Assembly: GCA_004352715.1 (NCBI GenBank)
Contig: SCFE01000069.1
Location: 1,754,894 to 1,818,893 of the forward strand
Length of the DNA: 64,000 nucleotides
Direction of reading: 5' to 3'
Source of the DNA: Hofstenia miamia
Taxonomy: Eukaryota; Xenacoelomorpha; Acoela
In this document: one piece after another, positions 1-9,293 of the stretch
Position numbering within the stretch: the first letter of the stretch is position 1
Layout: each line of letters starts with the position of its first letter
Notes under the pieces: model-generated
What the model saw: the letters and a program-made list of their open reading frames with translations, nothing else
What the model was told of the DNA's origin: nothing
Database searches by the model: none
Translations under genes and position numbers: made by a program

Positions 1-425
1 ATTTTTGGATTTATTTTCTCTATGAAGTTTTCAGAATGATGTGTCATTAGAAGCAATTCCCTTTAATAAAATATATTTTCATCAAGTCTAATAAAAATTT
101 TTGTTGGCAAAGATATTAAATGTGTGAAATTTGTATATTATTTTGTAATCACATGAAATAAAGCTAGTAATATTAACTTTTTAAAAGGAAAAATGACTTA
201 CAATATTGAGTGAATTCAACCATCACCAATTGAATCATTGTGAAAACTGAATAATGTGTTAAAATGAAGACAAATATTCATCATAGATATTTAACAAATC
301 CAAATTTTATGAGTTTTAGTATAAACTTTAAAAAATGAAAAAGAAAAATATACACTTAAATTCGATAATTTCGAGTTGTTTATTCAGAGTTTTTGTATTT
401 CAAAGCGGTTATGGTTTTGTTTTTA
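1..425. repeat. Left arm of a large inverted repeat
   Basis: This stretch is the reverse complement of about 16525-16951. Base 1 pairs with about 16951 and most of the arm matches, with a less conserved patch around 120-160. Homology fades after about 425. The arm reaches the window edge, so its outer end is unseen. The arms bracket about 16 kb of mostly retroelement DNA. They could be terminal repeats of a large element, an inverted duplication, or two copies of one dispersed repeat. Confidence 0.8.
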
Positions 426-560
426 TGTGTTTTATTTAACATCACATGTAAATACCCAACTTAAGGCATTCTACAAATTACATTATGTAGTTGAACAATA
501 AATTTTACTATTTGCTGAGAAGATTACGCAATATATAGAATACACATTAATAAAAATCAT

Positions 561-758
561 TTGACAAGATCAAAAAAAGTAAGAGAAAGAGACATAAAAT
601 GCTATGCTTGTGGACAGAAGGCGCACAGAAAGGATGAATGTAGAAAGCAAATTAATATGATCAGAGAGGAAGAAGCGTATTATGATGATGAAGACATAAT
701 CAAATCTGAATCAGAATTGGTAGAGGTCCCCCAAACAGAGGAAGAATCAGAAAACTAG
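561..758 (+). pseudogene. gag: Gag C-terminal fragment, nucleocapsid zinc knuckle
   Basis: The 65-residue open stretch holds a CX2CX4HX4C knuckle (CYACGQKAHRKDEC, about residues 15-28), the RNA-binding motif of retroelement nucleocapsid, followed by an acidic tail. The same knuckle and downstream KQxNxIxEEEAY residues occur in the opposite-strand copy near 9390-9440. The first ATG is internal to the original protein, as the capsid part of gag is missing. The frame ends in GAA AAC TAG, and the protease continues in the -1 frame, the layout of a -1 frameshift junction. Confidence 0.8.
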
Positions 759-763
759 CCAGA

Positions 764-1576
764 GCACCAACTCAAAAAAACCGAGCACCTATAATGATCA
801 TGACGAACCTGAACAACATTAACACAATAATGATAATGATAAATGGAATTTTAATGAAAGCAACAATTGATATGGGAGCAGCAGAAATTGATAATAACAG
901 ATGAGTGCGCAACAAAATTGTGATTTAAATGAGAGATTTACAATGTTCAAGCAAAAGACTAATTAATGCATCTGGAAAGTACATAGACACAAAAGGCAAG
1001 ATCAAGGCAGTACAAATTAGAATAGCAAATACAACATTCAAACAAGCACTAGTAGTAATAGACACCCATAACAACATACTGCCTTATGAGGTGATACTAG
1101 GGGATGAATTCCTGACAAAGAATGGATGTGTAATAAATTTCGCTGACAGAATGATCAAAGTACGAGAAGAGGAAATCAAAATCAAAGAGCAAGAAGGAAA
1201 ACCATCAATGATAGTCTTTGAACTGGAGGAAGACATAAAACTGCAACCATATCAATGGAGGATGCACAGAGGGAAAACAAAAGAAACAATAATGACAGAT
1301 GTAAAGATTTATAACAACAAAGGGATCAATTCAAAAAAAGTGTCAATGCCATCAAGCATGTGTGTGATAAAGAATGGCAGAGGAAAGGTCCAAATACTAA
1401 ATGCAATGAATCACAGTATCAACATGAAGAAAATGAATGTATGTATATTCAGACAGTATGTCAAATCTATCATCAAAGCTACTTGGAGAGCAATGGAAGA
1501 CATCAATGAGCAAAGTAGTTTGTATGGTCGACTCGAGGACTTACAAATGAAAACAGGAGGTACTCCACACTGCTGA
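764..1576 (+). pseudogene. pro: Retropepsin-type protease, broken
   Basis: Read in the -1 frame from the end of gag, this begins with an NGxLMKATIDMGA segment near 840-880, the position of the retropepsin active-site Asp. An internal stop follows, then a good block at 929-1576 with LINASG, VVID and LPYEVILGDEFL, the family's C-terminal strand and ILG turn. The protein would process Gag-Pol. The active-site triplet reads D-M-G instead of the usual D-T/S-G, and the opposite-strand copy has the same Met. The end of the stretch is linker to reverse transcriptase and carries the first two copies of a short TPxC repeat. Confidence 0.75.
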
Positions 1577-1689
1577 CTCAAGAGCAAGTGGGTGAAAACC
1601 ATTAATGTAGCAAGTACTCCCCACAGCCAACTCGAGGGCAGAGGGACAAAAGCCAAAGAGGAAGACAAGTACAAGATACCTGAACTAAT

Positions 1690-2237
1690 GGAGGAGGAAT
1701 ACCAAAATTTGAGCAGTGCACAATTACAACAACTTTGAGAAGTGCTAGAGAGACACAAACTGATATTCAATTATGGAGAAATAAGTGTGGGACAAGCAAT
1801 AGGCGAAACACACAGGATTATTATGACAGCAAACAAGCTGATAAAGCTGCCAGCAAGGTGAGTACCTGAGCAAATGATGGATGAACACAATATGATACTC
1901 AATGAATTAATCAACAACAAAATAATATGACCCAGCAAATGTCAATGTGGTGTTCATAACTCCATACGGCCTGTACAAATGGATATATATGGCGTTTGGC
2001 CTATGTAAGGCACCCACAACATTCCAAAGATATATAATGAAAGTGCTGAAAAACAAGAAACACAAGATAGAGGACGGCGTAAATGTATACATTGATGCCA
2101 TCATCGTGACTAGCAACATGATCAAGGAACACATGCAGAAACTGGAACAAACACTATCAATCCTGCAAAAAGCTGGCCTGAAAATTAATGGAAATAAATG
2201 CGACATCTTAAAAGAAAAAATCATATTTCTAGGATGA
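1690..2237 (+). pseudogene. pol: Ty3/gypsy reverse transcriptase, internally deleted
   Basis: The start shows the usual linker and RT entry (VLERHKLIFNYGEIS..., then VPEQMMDEHNMILNELINNKI). Around 1930-1945 the text jumps straight to ITPYGLYKWIYMAFGLCKAPTTFQ, the mid-palm block. About 70-80 residues normally present between these, including the first catalytic Asp block, are missing. The catalytic box reads YIDA, so the second Asp is Ala. The end, KAGLKINGNKCD...IIFLG, is the conserved thumb-side motif. Stops and frame changes occur throughout. The enzyme cannot have been active in this copy. Confidence 0.88.
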
Positions 2238-2900
2238 GTAATCAAAAAAGGGCGGATATGTATGAAGGACAACAAAAGAGACATGATCAGGATATCCAAA
2301 GAATAATGAGTTTCTTCAATTATTACGGCACTTTTATCCCCAACATCATGGGGAAGACTGCCAGGATGACGCAGCTGATGAGGAAGTCAGTACCATTTAT
2401 ATGGACATGGCAAGAGCAGGAGGAGCTAGACAAGATAAAAGAAGAACTAGCAAAGTTGCCATCATTGAACACGCAAAACTACAATGAAACACTTATACTA
2501 GACTGTGATGCCAGCAAGGTAGTGATCAGAGCAATGCTGGGACAACTAAAGTATGGCAGGGAGGTACCCATAAAGTTCTTTAGTTGCAAGTTGAAATCAA
2601 GCAAAAAGAACTATGGGTCAACAAAATTAGAGATGCTGGCACTGATTGAGAGCATCAAGAAATTTAGGCACTTCTTAATAGGATGGCAGTTCAGGGTCTG
2701 TACCAACAACAGCAGATTGGCATGGCTCAAAAAGTTTACAGGTGACAAATCAGGAATAGTGTAAAGATGGATTGAATAACTAAACAAGTTCACTTTCATG
2801 ATTGAACACCAAAGAGGAACACTGCATATGAATGCTGACTTCTGGACCATGCTTCCTGAGTATCAGAGAGATGGAGAGAAGAAACAGTTTTAATTTCTAC
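2238..2900 (+). pseudogene. pol: RNase H domain of pol
   Basis: This shows the tether region (FFNYYGTFIPNIMGKTARM) and then the RNase H core: LILDCDASKVVIRAMLGQ, PIKFFSCKL, NYGSTKLEMLALIESIKKFRHFLIGWQFRV. The first Asp (DAS) and the Glu of TKLEMLA are present. The later position that is usually Asp in V-T-D reads N (CTNNSRLAW). Past a stop near 2762 the text continues with a WIE...IEHQRGTLHMNADF segment, which normally closes this domain. The domain removes the RNA strand during cDNA synthesis. Confidence 0.88.
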
Positions 2901-2999
2901 CACACACAGAGTACGAGGGGCTGCCAGAAATGAATGTTGATAAGAAGGGAGAAGCAGTGCTACCAATTGCAATAAAGGAATAGATATCAGAGTCAGAAA

Positions 3000-4573
3000 T
3001 TATAGAAAAACAAAAAGATGACATAATATTAAGTGAAATTATAAAGAAGTTACAGGAACCAAGTGTGAAATTATGGAAGTTAAACACAAGCTACTATGAA
3101 AGGTACAGATGGAAGAGGAACAGGAACAGACTCCTATATGTGGAAGGACAAAACAATAGGATTGCAATCCTGGAGTACTATAAACACAAACTAGTAAGGA
3201 AGATTCACAAGAAGGGCCACTTGGGCATCACGCAAATGGAGAGCACATTCAATGCAAGGTTTTTCACAAAGGCAATATGGAAGGTCACAGAAGAAATAAT
3301 TAACAAATCTACGAAATGTCTCCTTCATAACAAACAACATTTTCCAACACAGAGAGCACTGCTAGAAAAGATCATAGCAATGCAACCCAATGAGATTGTA
3401 CCCATAGACCTAGAAATGTTGTCAAAAGATGAGGAGGGATATCAGTACTTACTAGTGATGGTGGAAAATTTCACCGAATAGGCATAGTTAATTCCAATGA
3501 AGAACATAATGGCTGAAACAACTGCTGACATAGTAATGAAAGAACGGGTCTTGAAGTTTGGGCCAATGGAGACGCTAATCACTGGTAAGGGGCCGCAATT
3601 TGAAAGCAACCTCTTCCAAAAGATGGCATGCTTACTGGAAGTAATGAGCAAAAGAACAACAGCATACCATCAACAGGCAAACAGCGCAGTGGAGAGACTG
3701 AATAGAACCTTGATAAAGTTAATTAGAGTCACAACTTCAAGAATAGGGGGTCGCAAATGGAGAGAAGTAATTGAAATGATCAAGTATTTTTAAAATACGT
3801 CCATACATTCGACAACTGGGATAACACCATTCAAGGCCATGTTCAGAAGAGAGGTGGCAATGCTATTATCAATGCAGTACTTCACCTATAGTGGAAAATT
3901 AGACAACCAATATGTGTATCAACTGAGGAATCAGATAACAATGATACACAAAATGATGTGTCATAACACGAAGAAATCAGCAGGGAGACAACAGCATAAC
4001 TACAATAAAAAAATTTATGTTCACACACATAAACTAGGCAACAAGGTTTACACATTTACGCCCATGAAATTAACTGATACAAACCAGGTCCAAAAGTTAA
4101 AAACAATATGGTCAGGTCCATATAAAATAACGCAAGTATTACCAAATAACAAGTACATGTTAAATAATGGCAGATTACTGCACTTTCAAAACTTGAAACA
4201 GGCAATGGCAGATATCAAAAAATCAATGTTAAATGAAAATGCTGAGTATAAAATAAGTCGCATTAATGGTAATGAGGTTATATATGATATGAACAACTTG
4301 GATAGTCTGCTGGAGGAAGGCTTTGATGAGGATTTCGAAGCAAACATCAGCAATGAGGATATACAGAGAAGAGTGCTGCTAAAACGTGCAGCAAGAGATA
4401 AACATATATATGACCCTGAGATATGGGAAGTAAACTTATTATCTGAATTTAGGAAAATTGAGAAAGAGAATGGGCCAAACCCAAAGAACCAGGGAGATGA
4501 CAACGTCAAACCCATGGAGAAGAATATGAAGACAGTCTCAAACCAGATGTCCAATGGAAGACAGAAGGGATGA
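3000..4573 (+). pseudogene. int: Integrase with HHCC-type, catalytic and GPY/F modules, broken
   Basis: The N-terminal zinc module is visible as KIHKKGHLGITQMEST followed by KCLLHNK, with one expected Cys replaced by His. The catalytic core begins at PIDLEML, carrying the first Asp. The second acidic position, expected before KGPQFES, reads ITGKGPQFES, so the Asp is replaced by Gly. The Glu is kept in NSAVERLNRTL. Stops fall near 3480 and 3793. The C-terminal block 3839-4573 holds IWSGPYKITQVLPNNKYML...HFQNLKQ, a GPY/F module of Ty3/gypsy integrases, followed by an acidic, unconserved tail. The enzyme joins cDNA to host DNA. Confidence 0.88.
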
Positions 4574-4959
4574 GAACCAGCCAATGACTAATCAAAGGTG
4601 CAGAGTGAGAAGGCGTCCAAGTAGTCCCCAATGCCAATTCAAGGGCAGGGAGACAAAAAGACACAATGCGTCTTGAAAGATAGAGATTAAAGGATGTCAA
4701 AAATAGACGGGGAAACCCTGCACCTCTACTTTATGGGAACAATGAAAATGAGGGCACACAGAGAACTGTCACTGGCAGCACAACTTTCCTTCCAGTCCAC
4801 CTTGCTGATTCGAGGGCAGTGCGACCATTAGTAGTTCCACAGAAAAGACTTATGGTCAACACAATCATAAGCTATCAAAGAGAATTAGGGTAGAACAACC
4901 ATATATACGCAGCATGGTTCATGTCACTTTTGACGACAACTTCACACTAGAAACAGCCT
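4574..4959 (+). other. Spacer between integrase and third ORF
   Basis: There is no good ORF here. It carries two copies (4618-4660 and 4789-4835) of the short TPxCxLEGRxTK-like motif also found twice at 1558-1652 in the protease-RT linker. The rest is not recognised. Confidence 0.4.
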
Positions 4960-7071
4960 AAGCAATCATGGCACACACAGAACAGATTTCAAAGATACCA
5001 GAAATCAACATCAATAAGCACAATCTAACAATCATTCACATCCTAAAAGAAAAAGAATACAACAAAAATTTGGAGAGACAATTTGATCAAACTTTAAGAA
5101 TGGCAAGAGTGCAGGGCATAAGAGTAGTAATCATCAAGAGAACAATGATTGCAGAACTACCACAATTCCTGAAAGAACTACAGACAGGTTGAAAACATGT
5201 TCCTATGGGAAAAAATAACAACAGAATCAAAAGTCGTGGAACTAATTAACCTAGACTTGCAAATCAATTACTGGGTAGCCTATTTCAGACTGATGATAGA
5301 TCCATGTATAGCCATTGATTTATTTAAACAAGTAAAAACTATAGAAATGACAACACATGCAGAAGGCATAGAAAAAGTGAATACTCTATTCATTAAGTGC
5401 AGCCTCACACAAAGGCAGGAACACATAAAGAGGATACAAGAGATATGGAATGAAATGAAGCTACAGAAGAAGACGAAAAAAGAATGGCCAGAGATGCATA
5501 TTGAGGACCCGTCAAGAAAATACCATAAGAGGTAGCACTGTCGGAAATCAATAGAGCATATGAATTAAACTCAACAAAAGATTTCAAAAATATGCTATTC
5601 AAGGAAAAGAACACCCTGGAAATTAGATTCAGAATGCCAGTGTGGATTCTAGCAATATTCATGACACAGGAACGGGAATTAATGCTACCAATTTCAAGAG
5701 CAGGATGCCACAAGTTAGCCAAGGCAAAGAAATACGAAACAGAACCCTGGATAACAACAAAGAAAATCATTAAACAAAACACAAAGAGATCCAAAATACA
5801 TTAGAATTGGACATGAAAAGATATGAGAAAGAGAGCCCTTGCTGCACATTTGTGAAAATCATTAAGAGTGTGGAAATGATGTGAAGGAGAGAAATAACAG
5901 AACCTGTGGAAGTCTGAGAGATGACAATGAAAACACAGAAGGAGATTTTGGAGGAGGAAGAACTGCTAATGTCAACACAACTGATACTATCACCAAAAAC
6001 ACAGCAACAAATAGACAGAATAAATATAGAGAAATGGGGAGCCTCAACACCAGAACACACAATGGAATGGATCAACATGGAATGGATCAACATGGATGAT
6101 GAGAGATTCTTAGTCAAATTAAAAATAACTAAGGAAAAAGAAGAAATCCGCTCTAGGAATTATCAGTACGTGAAGGAGAAGCAAACAGTAGTATTGATGA
6201 AACTCATGTTCACAGAAGCATTCACAAAAACTGAATTAGGAGAGATGCTAAAACCATGCAATCAGTTAGTGTTAGATGTAGAATGCATTACGTCAAAATA
6301 GGAAGTGAACAACAAGATCCAAATGAGTATGAGCAGGAGAGGCTTAACACAAATATTCTGAGAAAAACTAAAAGAAAGTAAGATGAACTATCCAGCCTCG
6401 ATTGGACTGGCAATAGTGCCAACAATGTCAGAAGATTACAGAGAGATAGAGCAACAAATAAGAACCAAGATCCTCAAATGCACCCCACCACAAACAGTAT
6501 CTATCTCAATGGTACTCCCATGATGGAGAATACTGAAAAATGTGAAGATTGCCAAAACTTTCTTACATGAATCCCAGACTTATGTGAAAAAGAAAGATGA
6601 AGCAAAAGCAATAGTTGAAAGAGATGATTACAAAAAAACGAAGGAAGTGAGAGACAACATAAGCTTCATTTATGAGGACGTGGCAAACACAAGGAGCTTC
6701 AGGAAAGTGTTTACATTCTTTTACCCAAACACAATGATATGAGAGCAGACTCATAGATGACACTAATGATAGCAATAAAAGAGATCCATCTATATAAGAA
6801 ATTCTACAAGATCTTCTTAGAAAAAATGAACGAACTCAGAGAAATCACACTGATATCAGAGAATATTAAAGAAGCTAAATTCCTTTGATACCACAGTACA
6901 GTAACAAAGGAGAGAGAAGCAGTACGAAAAATAACCAAACAACTGGAATTTGTGACAACTAGCTGGAGCAATCCCCAAGTGGCAATGATAATTAAAAAAG
7001 CAGATGAGTTAGTCCACAGAGAATGGGCAGTGCTAAAAAAAAATGCAAGCTTAGGAGGGCATGTAGCATAA
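4960..7071 (+). pseudogene. Third ORF of the family 1 element, unknown function, not envelope-like
   Basis: A chain of same-strand open stretches (4968-5192, 5197-5535, 5592-5804, 5921-6301, 6542-6742 and about 6750-7071) reads as one decayed protein of roughly 650-700 residues, interrupted by stops and frame changes. It is rich in Lys, Glu, Ile and Met, and looks largely helical. No hydrophobic signal or membrane segment is visible, so it does not resemble a retroviral-type envelope. No nuclease, chromodomain or zinc-finger motif was recognised. The final residues run through the purine-rich tract (LGGHVA) and the stop lies at 7069-7071, a few bases inside the LTR. A 15-bp tandem duplication at 6063-6092 repeats residues EWINM. 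Positional placement is firm; the function is unknown. Confidence 0.6.
7048..7061 (+). other. Polypurine tract of family 1 copy A
   Basis: The purine-rich AGCTTAGGAGGGCA lies directly before TGTAGCATAATCC, which matches the start (TGTGGCATAATCC) of the opposite-strand family LTRs at 11856 and 12879. This is the expected place for the plus-strand primer of reverse transcription. Confidence 0.65.
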
Positions 7072-8611
7072 TCCAAAGCATAAGCTGCTACTGAAGAAAG
7101 AAGATCAGATGATTAGTGGAAACTAAGATCAAATTATGATTATAAATTAAAAAACAATATAAGTTTGATTATCAGATTATCTTTGTAAATGCAACTAAGT
7201 ATTAATATAGCAAATTAGTACTTGTCATCAAATTTGACCAAACAAAGGGGGCGAATTTGCTTCCATTATTTTTAGCCATTTTTGGCAGATGTGACACATT
7301 TGTGTTTTGAATGACAGGTACGTTTTGAAAGTTAACTATAAATATGCGAGAGATCATTTTAGAAATTGTGGAAGTAAATTCTTTGAAAATCTTATCTTTA
7401 GATTTTATATCAGTTTGCTTATTTATACAGAATGTCAAGCTAAATGGTAAATGCAGTAGTAGTGGTTTGGGCACATATTGGGAGTGACTTGAGGGTACAA
7501 ACCATGAACCTGCATTTATGTTAGGTATATGAATAGGAGTTTTTCTCCATATATATGTAGCTTTCTCAAAATGATCAGTTTTCAATAACTTTTTACACTT
7601 TTCTATTGATTTTGATATGAAAAAAGTTGTTTTTTCGAAATTCTGGATTTGGCAGCAAGGCAGTAAAAAAACTACGGCCATACCCGTATAAATAATTATT
7701 CAATTATACCCCCTTTTTAACTATGTGCCAATATGTTTTCGAGCAATTTTTTGCGTTTTTNNNNNNNNNNNNNNNNNNNNNNNNNNNNNNNNNNNNNNNN
7801 NNNNNNNNNNNNNNNNNNNNNNNNNNNNNNNNNNNNNNNNNNNNNNNNNNNNNNNNNNNNNNNNNNNNNNNNNNNNNNNNNNNNNNNNNNNNNNNNNNNN
7901 NNNNNNNNNNNNNNNNNNNNNNNNNNNNNNNNNNNNNNNNNNNNNNNNNNNNNNNNNNNNNNNNNNNNNGTTTAGCTGGCTACTGGTTCTTTCATTTACA
8001 TGTTTCTAATAATTGATATTGGCAAAAGGGCTTGATAGCAAACTGTAGGTTATACATATTTTATCTTATAGACTTAGGTGACCTATAATAGACTGATAAG
8101 TAGACAGAGCATGTATTATGTTATTTAAATGTAAGGTTGGAAGCTGCAAGTTATTATGTAACTTATTTTAATTAACTTATTTAAAACCAATAGTTTTTGG
8201 TAATGGCTAAGTAATAATTATGAAGCAGCTAGTGACATTGCAAGGTTGTGAAGTGACATAAATACACATTACAAATTGAGTTTAAGTCAGTTACAACTAG
8301 CATTGAGAACTACTCTGAGTTAGGATAGGGAACACATAAGAACATCATTAAACTGAGGTTTGGAACCACTAGATCAGCAATGGAAACACAAGTGAGGTGA
8401 TTCAGAGATCAGAGTCAGCCAGAGGCCATATTCAAATCATGGAGTAGAGCTTTGATGAAGGAGTACCTAAACAGTATCCAGTTAATTTAGTTAAGTGAAG
8501 ATTAACCAAAACAGATACAAAATCAGAGTGAAGATTTAACATATGTAAATCCCTACCTGCTTAGAATGAAGAACAATAATTTAAAAGAATAATTTAATCT
8601 ATGTTAATGCT
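7062..8611 (+). mobile_element. LTR-type region after family 1 copy A (3' LTR plus LTR-like repeat 'A')
   Basis: The first 150 bases or so resemble the start of the family 1 LTRs (TGTAGCATAATCC). From about 7240 the sequence belongs to repeat A, which recurs at 13999-14500 (inverted, close match over its last 500 bases) and, more diverged, at 43540-44560 and 49640-50650. It ends right before a TGGTAGCAGA primer-site-like motif, so repeat A behaves like an LTR. Whether 7062-8611 is one long LTR or a 3' LTR joined to another element is undecided. Ns occupy 7761-7969. The 159-residue minus-strand ORF at 7202-7681 is judged a chance ORF. Confidence 0.6.
7761..7969. other. Assembly gap (209 N)
   Basis: Unknown bases. 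ORFs drawn across it are meaningless. Confidence 1.
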
Positions 8612-9286
8612 TGGTAGCAGATGCTACATTACCTTTTATCTTAAGAGTATCTCTTTTTATATTTACTACGTGGTTAGTCACATTCAATATCAGTATAGTA
8701 TTCTTTACTGTGCACAAGCTTGATTGAATTGATAATTTTTTTGTGTTAATTCCTTTCTGATCATATATCATGATTTCTCCACTCATATCATCTCCCATTT
8801 GTATCTGGCACATTATATCCTCACTTATTACCTCTGTATTTTTTTCTTCTTCTTTGTGGGTTGTTACTATTTCTTCCTGTACCAACATTGCTTTATTTGT
8901 GTAATCTATGATGCACTTATTATTCATGAGAAAAGTGTTTCCAAGTATCACTTCATATGGTAATGAGTTTTTCTCTGTGTCTATAACCGTAAATGTTTGT
9001 AAGAATGTGGTGTTCACTATTTGAATTGGTACCTCTTGCAATTTGCCTTTTATGTCAATGTAATCTCCTGAGGCATTTATTAACCTACTTTTTTCTTTTT
9101 GTAGATTTTCTCTTTCAAATCTTATTCTCAATACACATTCATTGGTAATGATTTCTATTACTGTTCCCATATCTATAGTTGCTTTGACCATTATCCCATT
9201 AATTACAACTGTGATTGTATTTGTTTTGATCAGGTCAGTTATGATTAGAACAGGTGTATGGTTTATTGGAGATGGCACTCCTTTTA
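8604..9286 (-). pseudogene. pro: Retropepsin-type protease, family 1 copy B, 3'-truncated
   Basis: The 224-residue open frame is the best-preserved protease in the window. It has NTITVVINGIMVKATIDMGT (active-site region, about residues 20-40), LINASGDYIDIKG, FTVID and LPYEVILGNTFL. It matches the + strand copy at 840-1430. The active-site triplet is again D-M-G. Its last genuine residues are near 8634; the final seven before the stop come from the joined LTR/primer-site sequence. The listed ATG (9278) is probably not the true start: the frame opens at the slippery site 9287-9293, fitting expression as a Gag-Pol fusion by -1 shift. No reverse transcriptase follows. Confidence 0.8.
8612..8632 (+). 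other. Primer-binding-site-like motif (initiator tRNA-Met type)
   Basis: TGGTAGCAGATGCTAC directly follows the LTR-like end. Its first ten bases are complementary to the 3' end of animal initiator tRNA-Met (CTGCTACCA end, from memory). The sequence after it is not a leader but the 3'-truncated protease of an opposite-strand element. Identity with the second copy (13981-13998, minus strand) stops about 20 bases into this motif. Confidence 0.6.
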
Positions 9287-9293
9287 GTTTAAA
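9287..9293 (-). promoter_or_regulatory. Putative -1 ribosomal frameshift site TTTAAAC (family 1)
   Basis: On the minus strand the gag frame reads ACT TTA AAC TAA, so T TTA AAC is in the X-XXY-YYZ register and the gag stop follows at once. Protease continues in the -1 frame. Five to six bases downstream, GGAG-TGCCAT-CTCC can form a small hairpin. The same heptamer, frame, stop position and hairpin occur in family 2 at 21058-21064. No structure was computed. Confidence 0.7.

Larger units (their letters stand above)
545..7061 (+). mobile_element. Degenerate Ty3/gypsy-type LTR retrotransposon, family 1, copy A (internal region)
   Basis: The domain order is Gag zinc knuckle, aspartic protease, reverse transcriptase, RNase H, integrase with GPY/F module, then a third ORF and a purine-rich tract. 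Integrase after RNase H plus a GPY/F module places it in Ty3/gypsy rather than copia. The reading frame is broken by many stops and shifts, and several catalytic residues are lost, so it is a fossil. The N-terminal part of gag, the leader and the 5' LTR are absent: the element begins near the end of the left inverted-repeat arm. A second copy of the same family lies on the opposite strand at 8634-10560. The two share residues from the zinc knuckle through protease, including an EEEAY stretch after the knuckle. Confidence 0.9.

Noticed and set aside
1411-2850. Minus-strand ORFs opposite pol (1411-1770, 1907-2299, 2611-2850) and 4186-4700, 5405-6117
   Set aside because: They are shadows of the + strand retrotransposon coding sequence.
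4960-7071. Envelope gene for the family 1 element
   Set aside because: No signal peptide, cleavage site, fusion-like or membrane segment is visible in any frame of this strand.
7202-7681. 159-codon minus-strand ORF
   Set aside because: It lies inside the LTR-like region, is rich in Ser/Ile/Phe from A+T-rich DNA, matches no domain, and is not expected to be kept in related copies.
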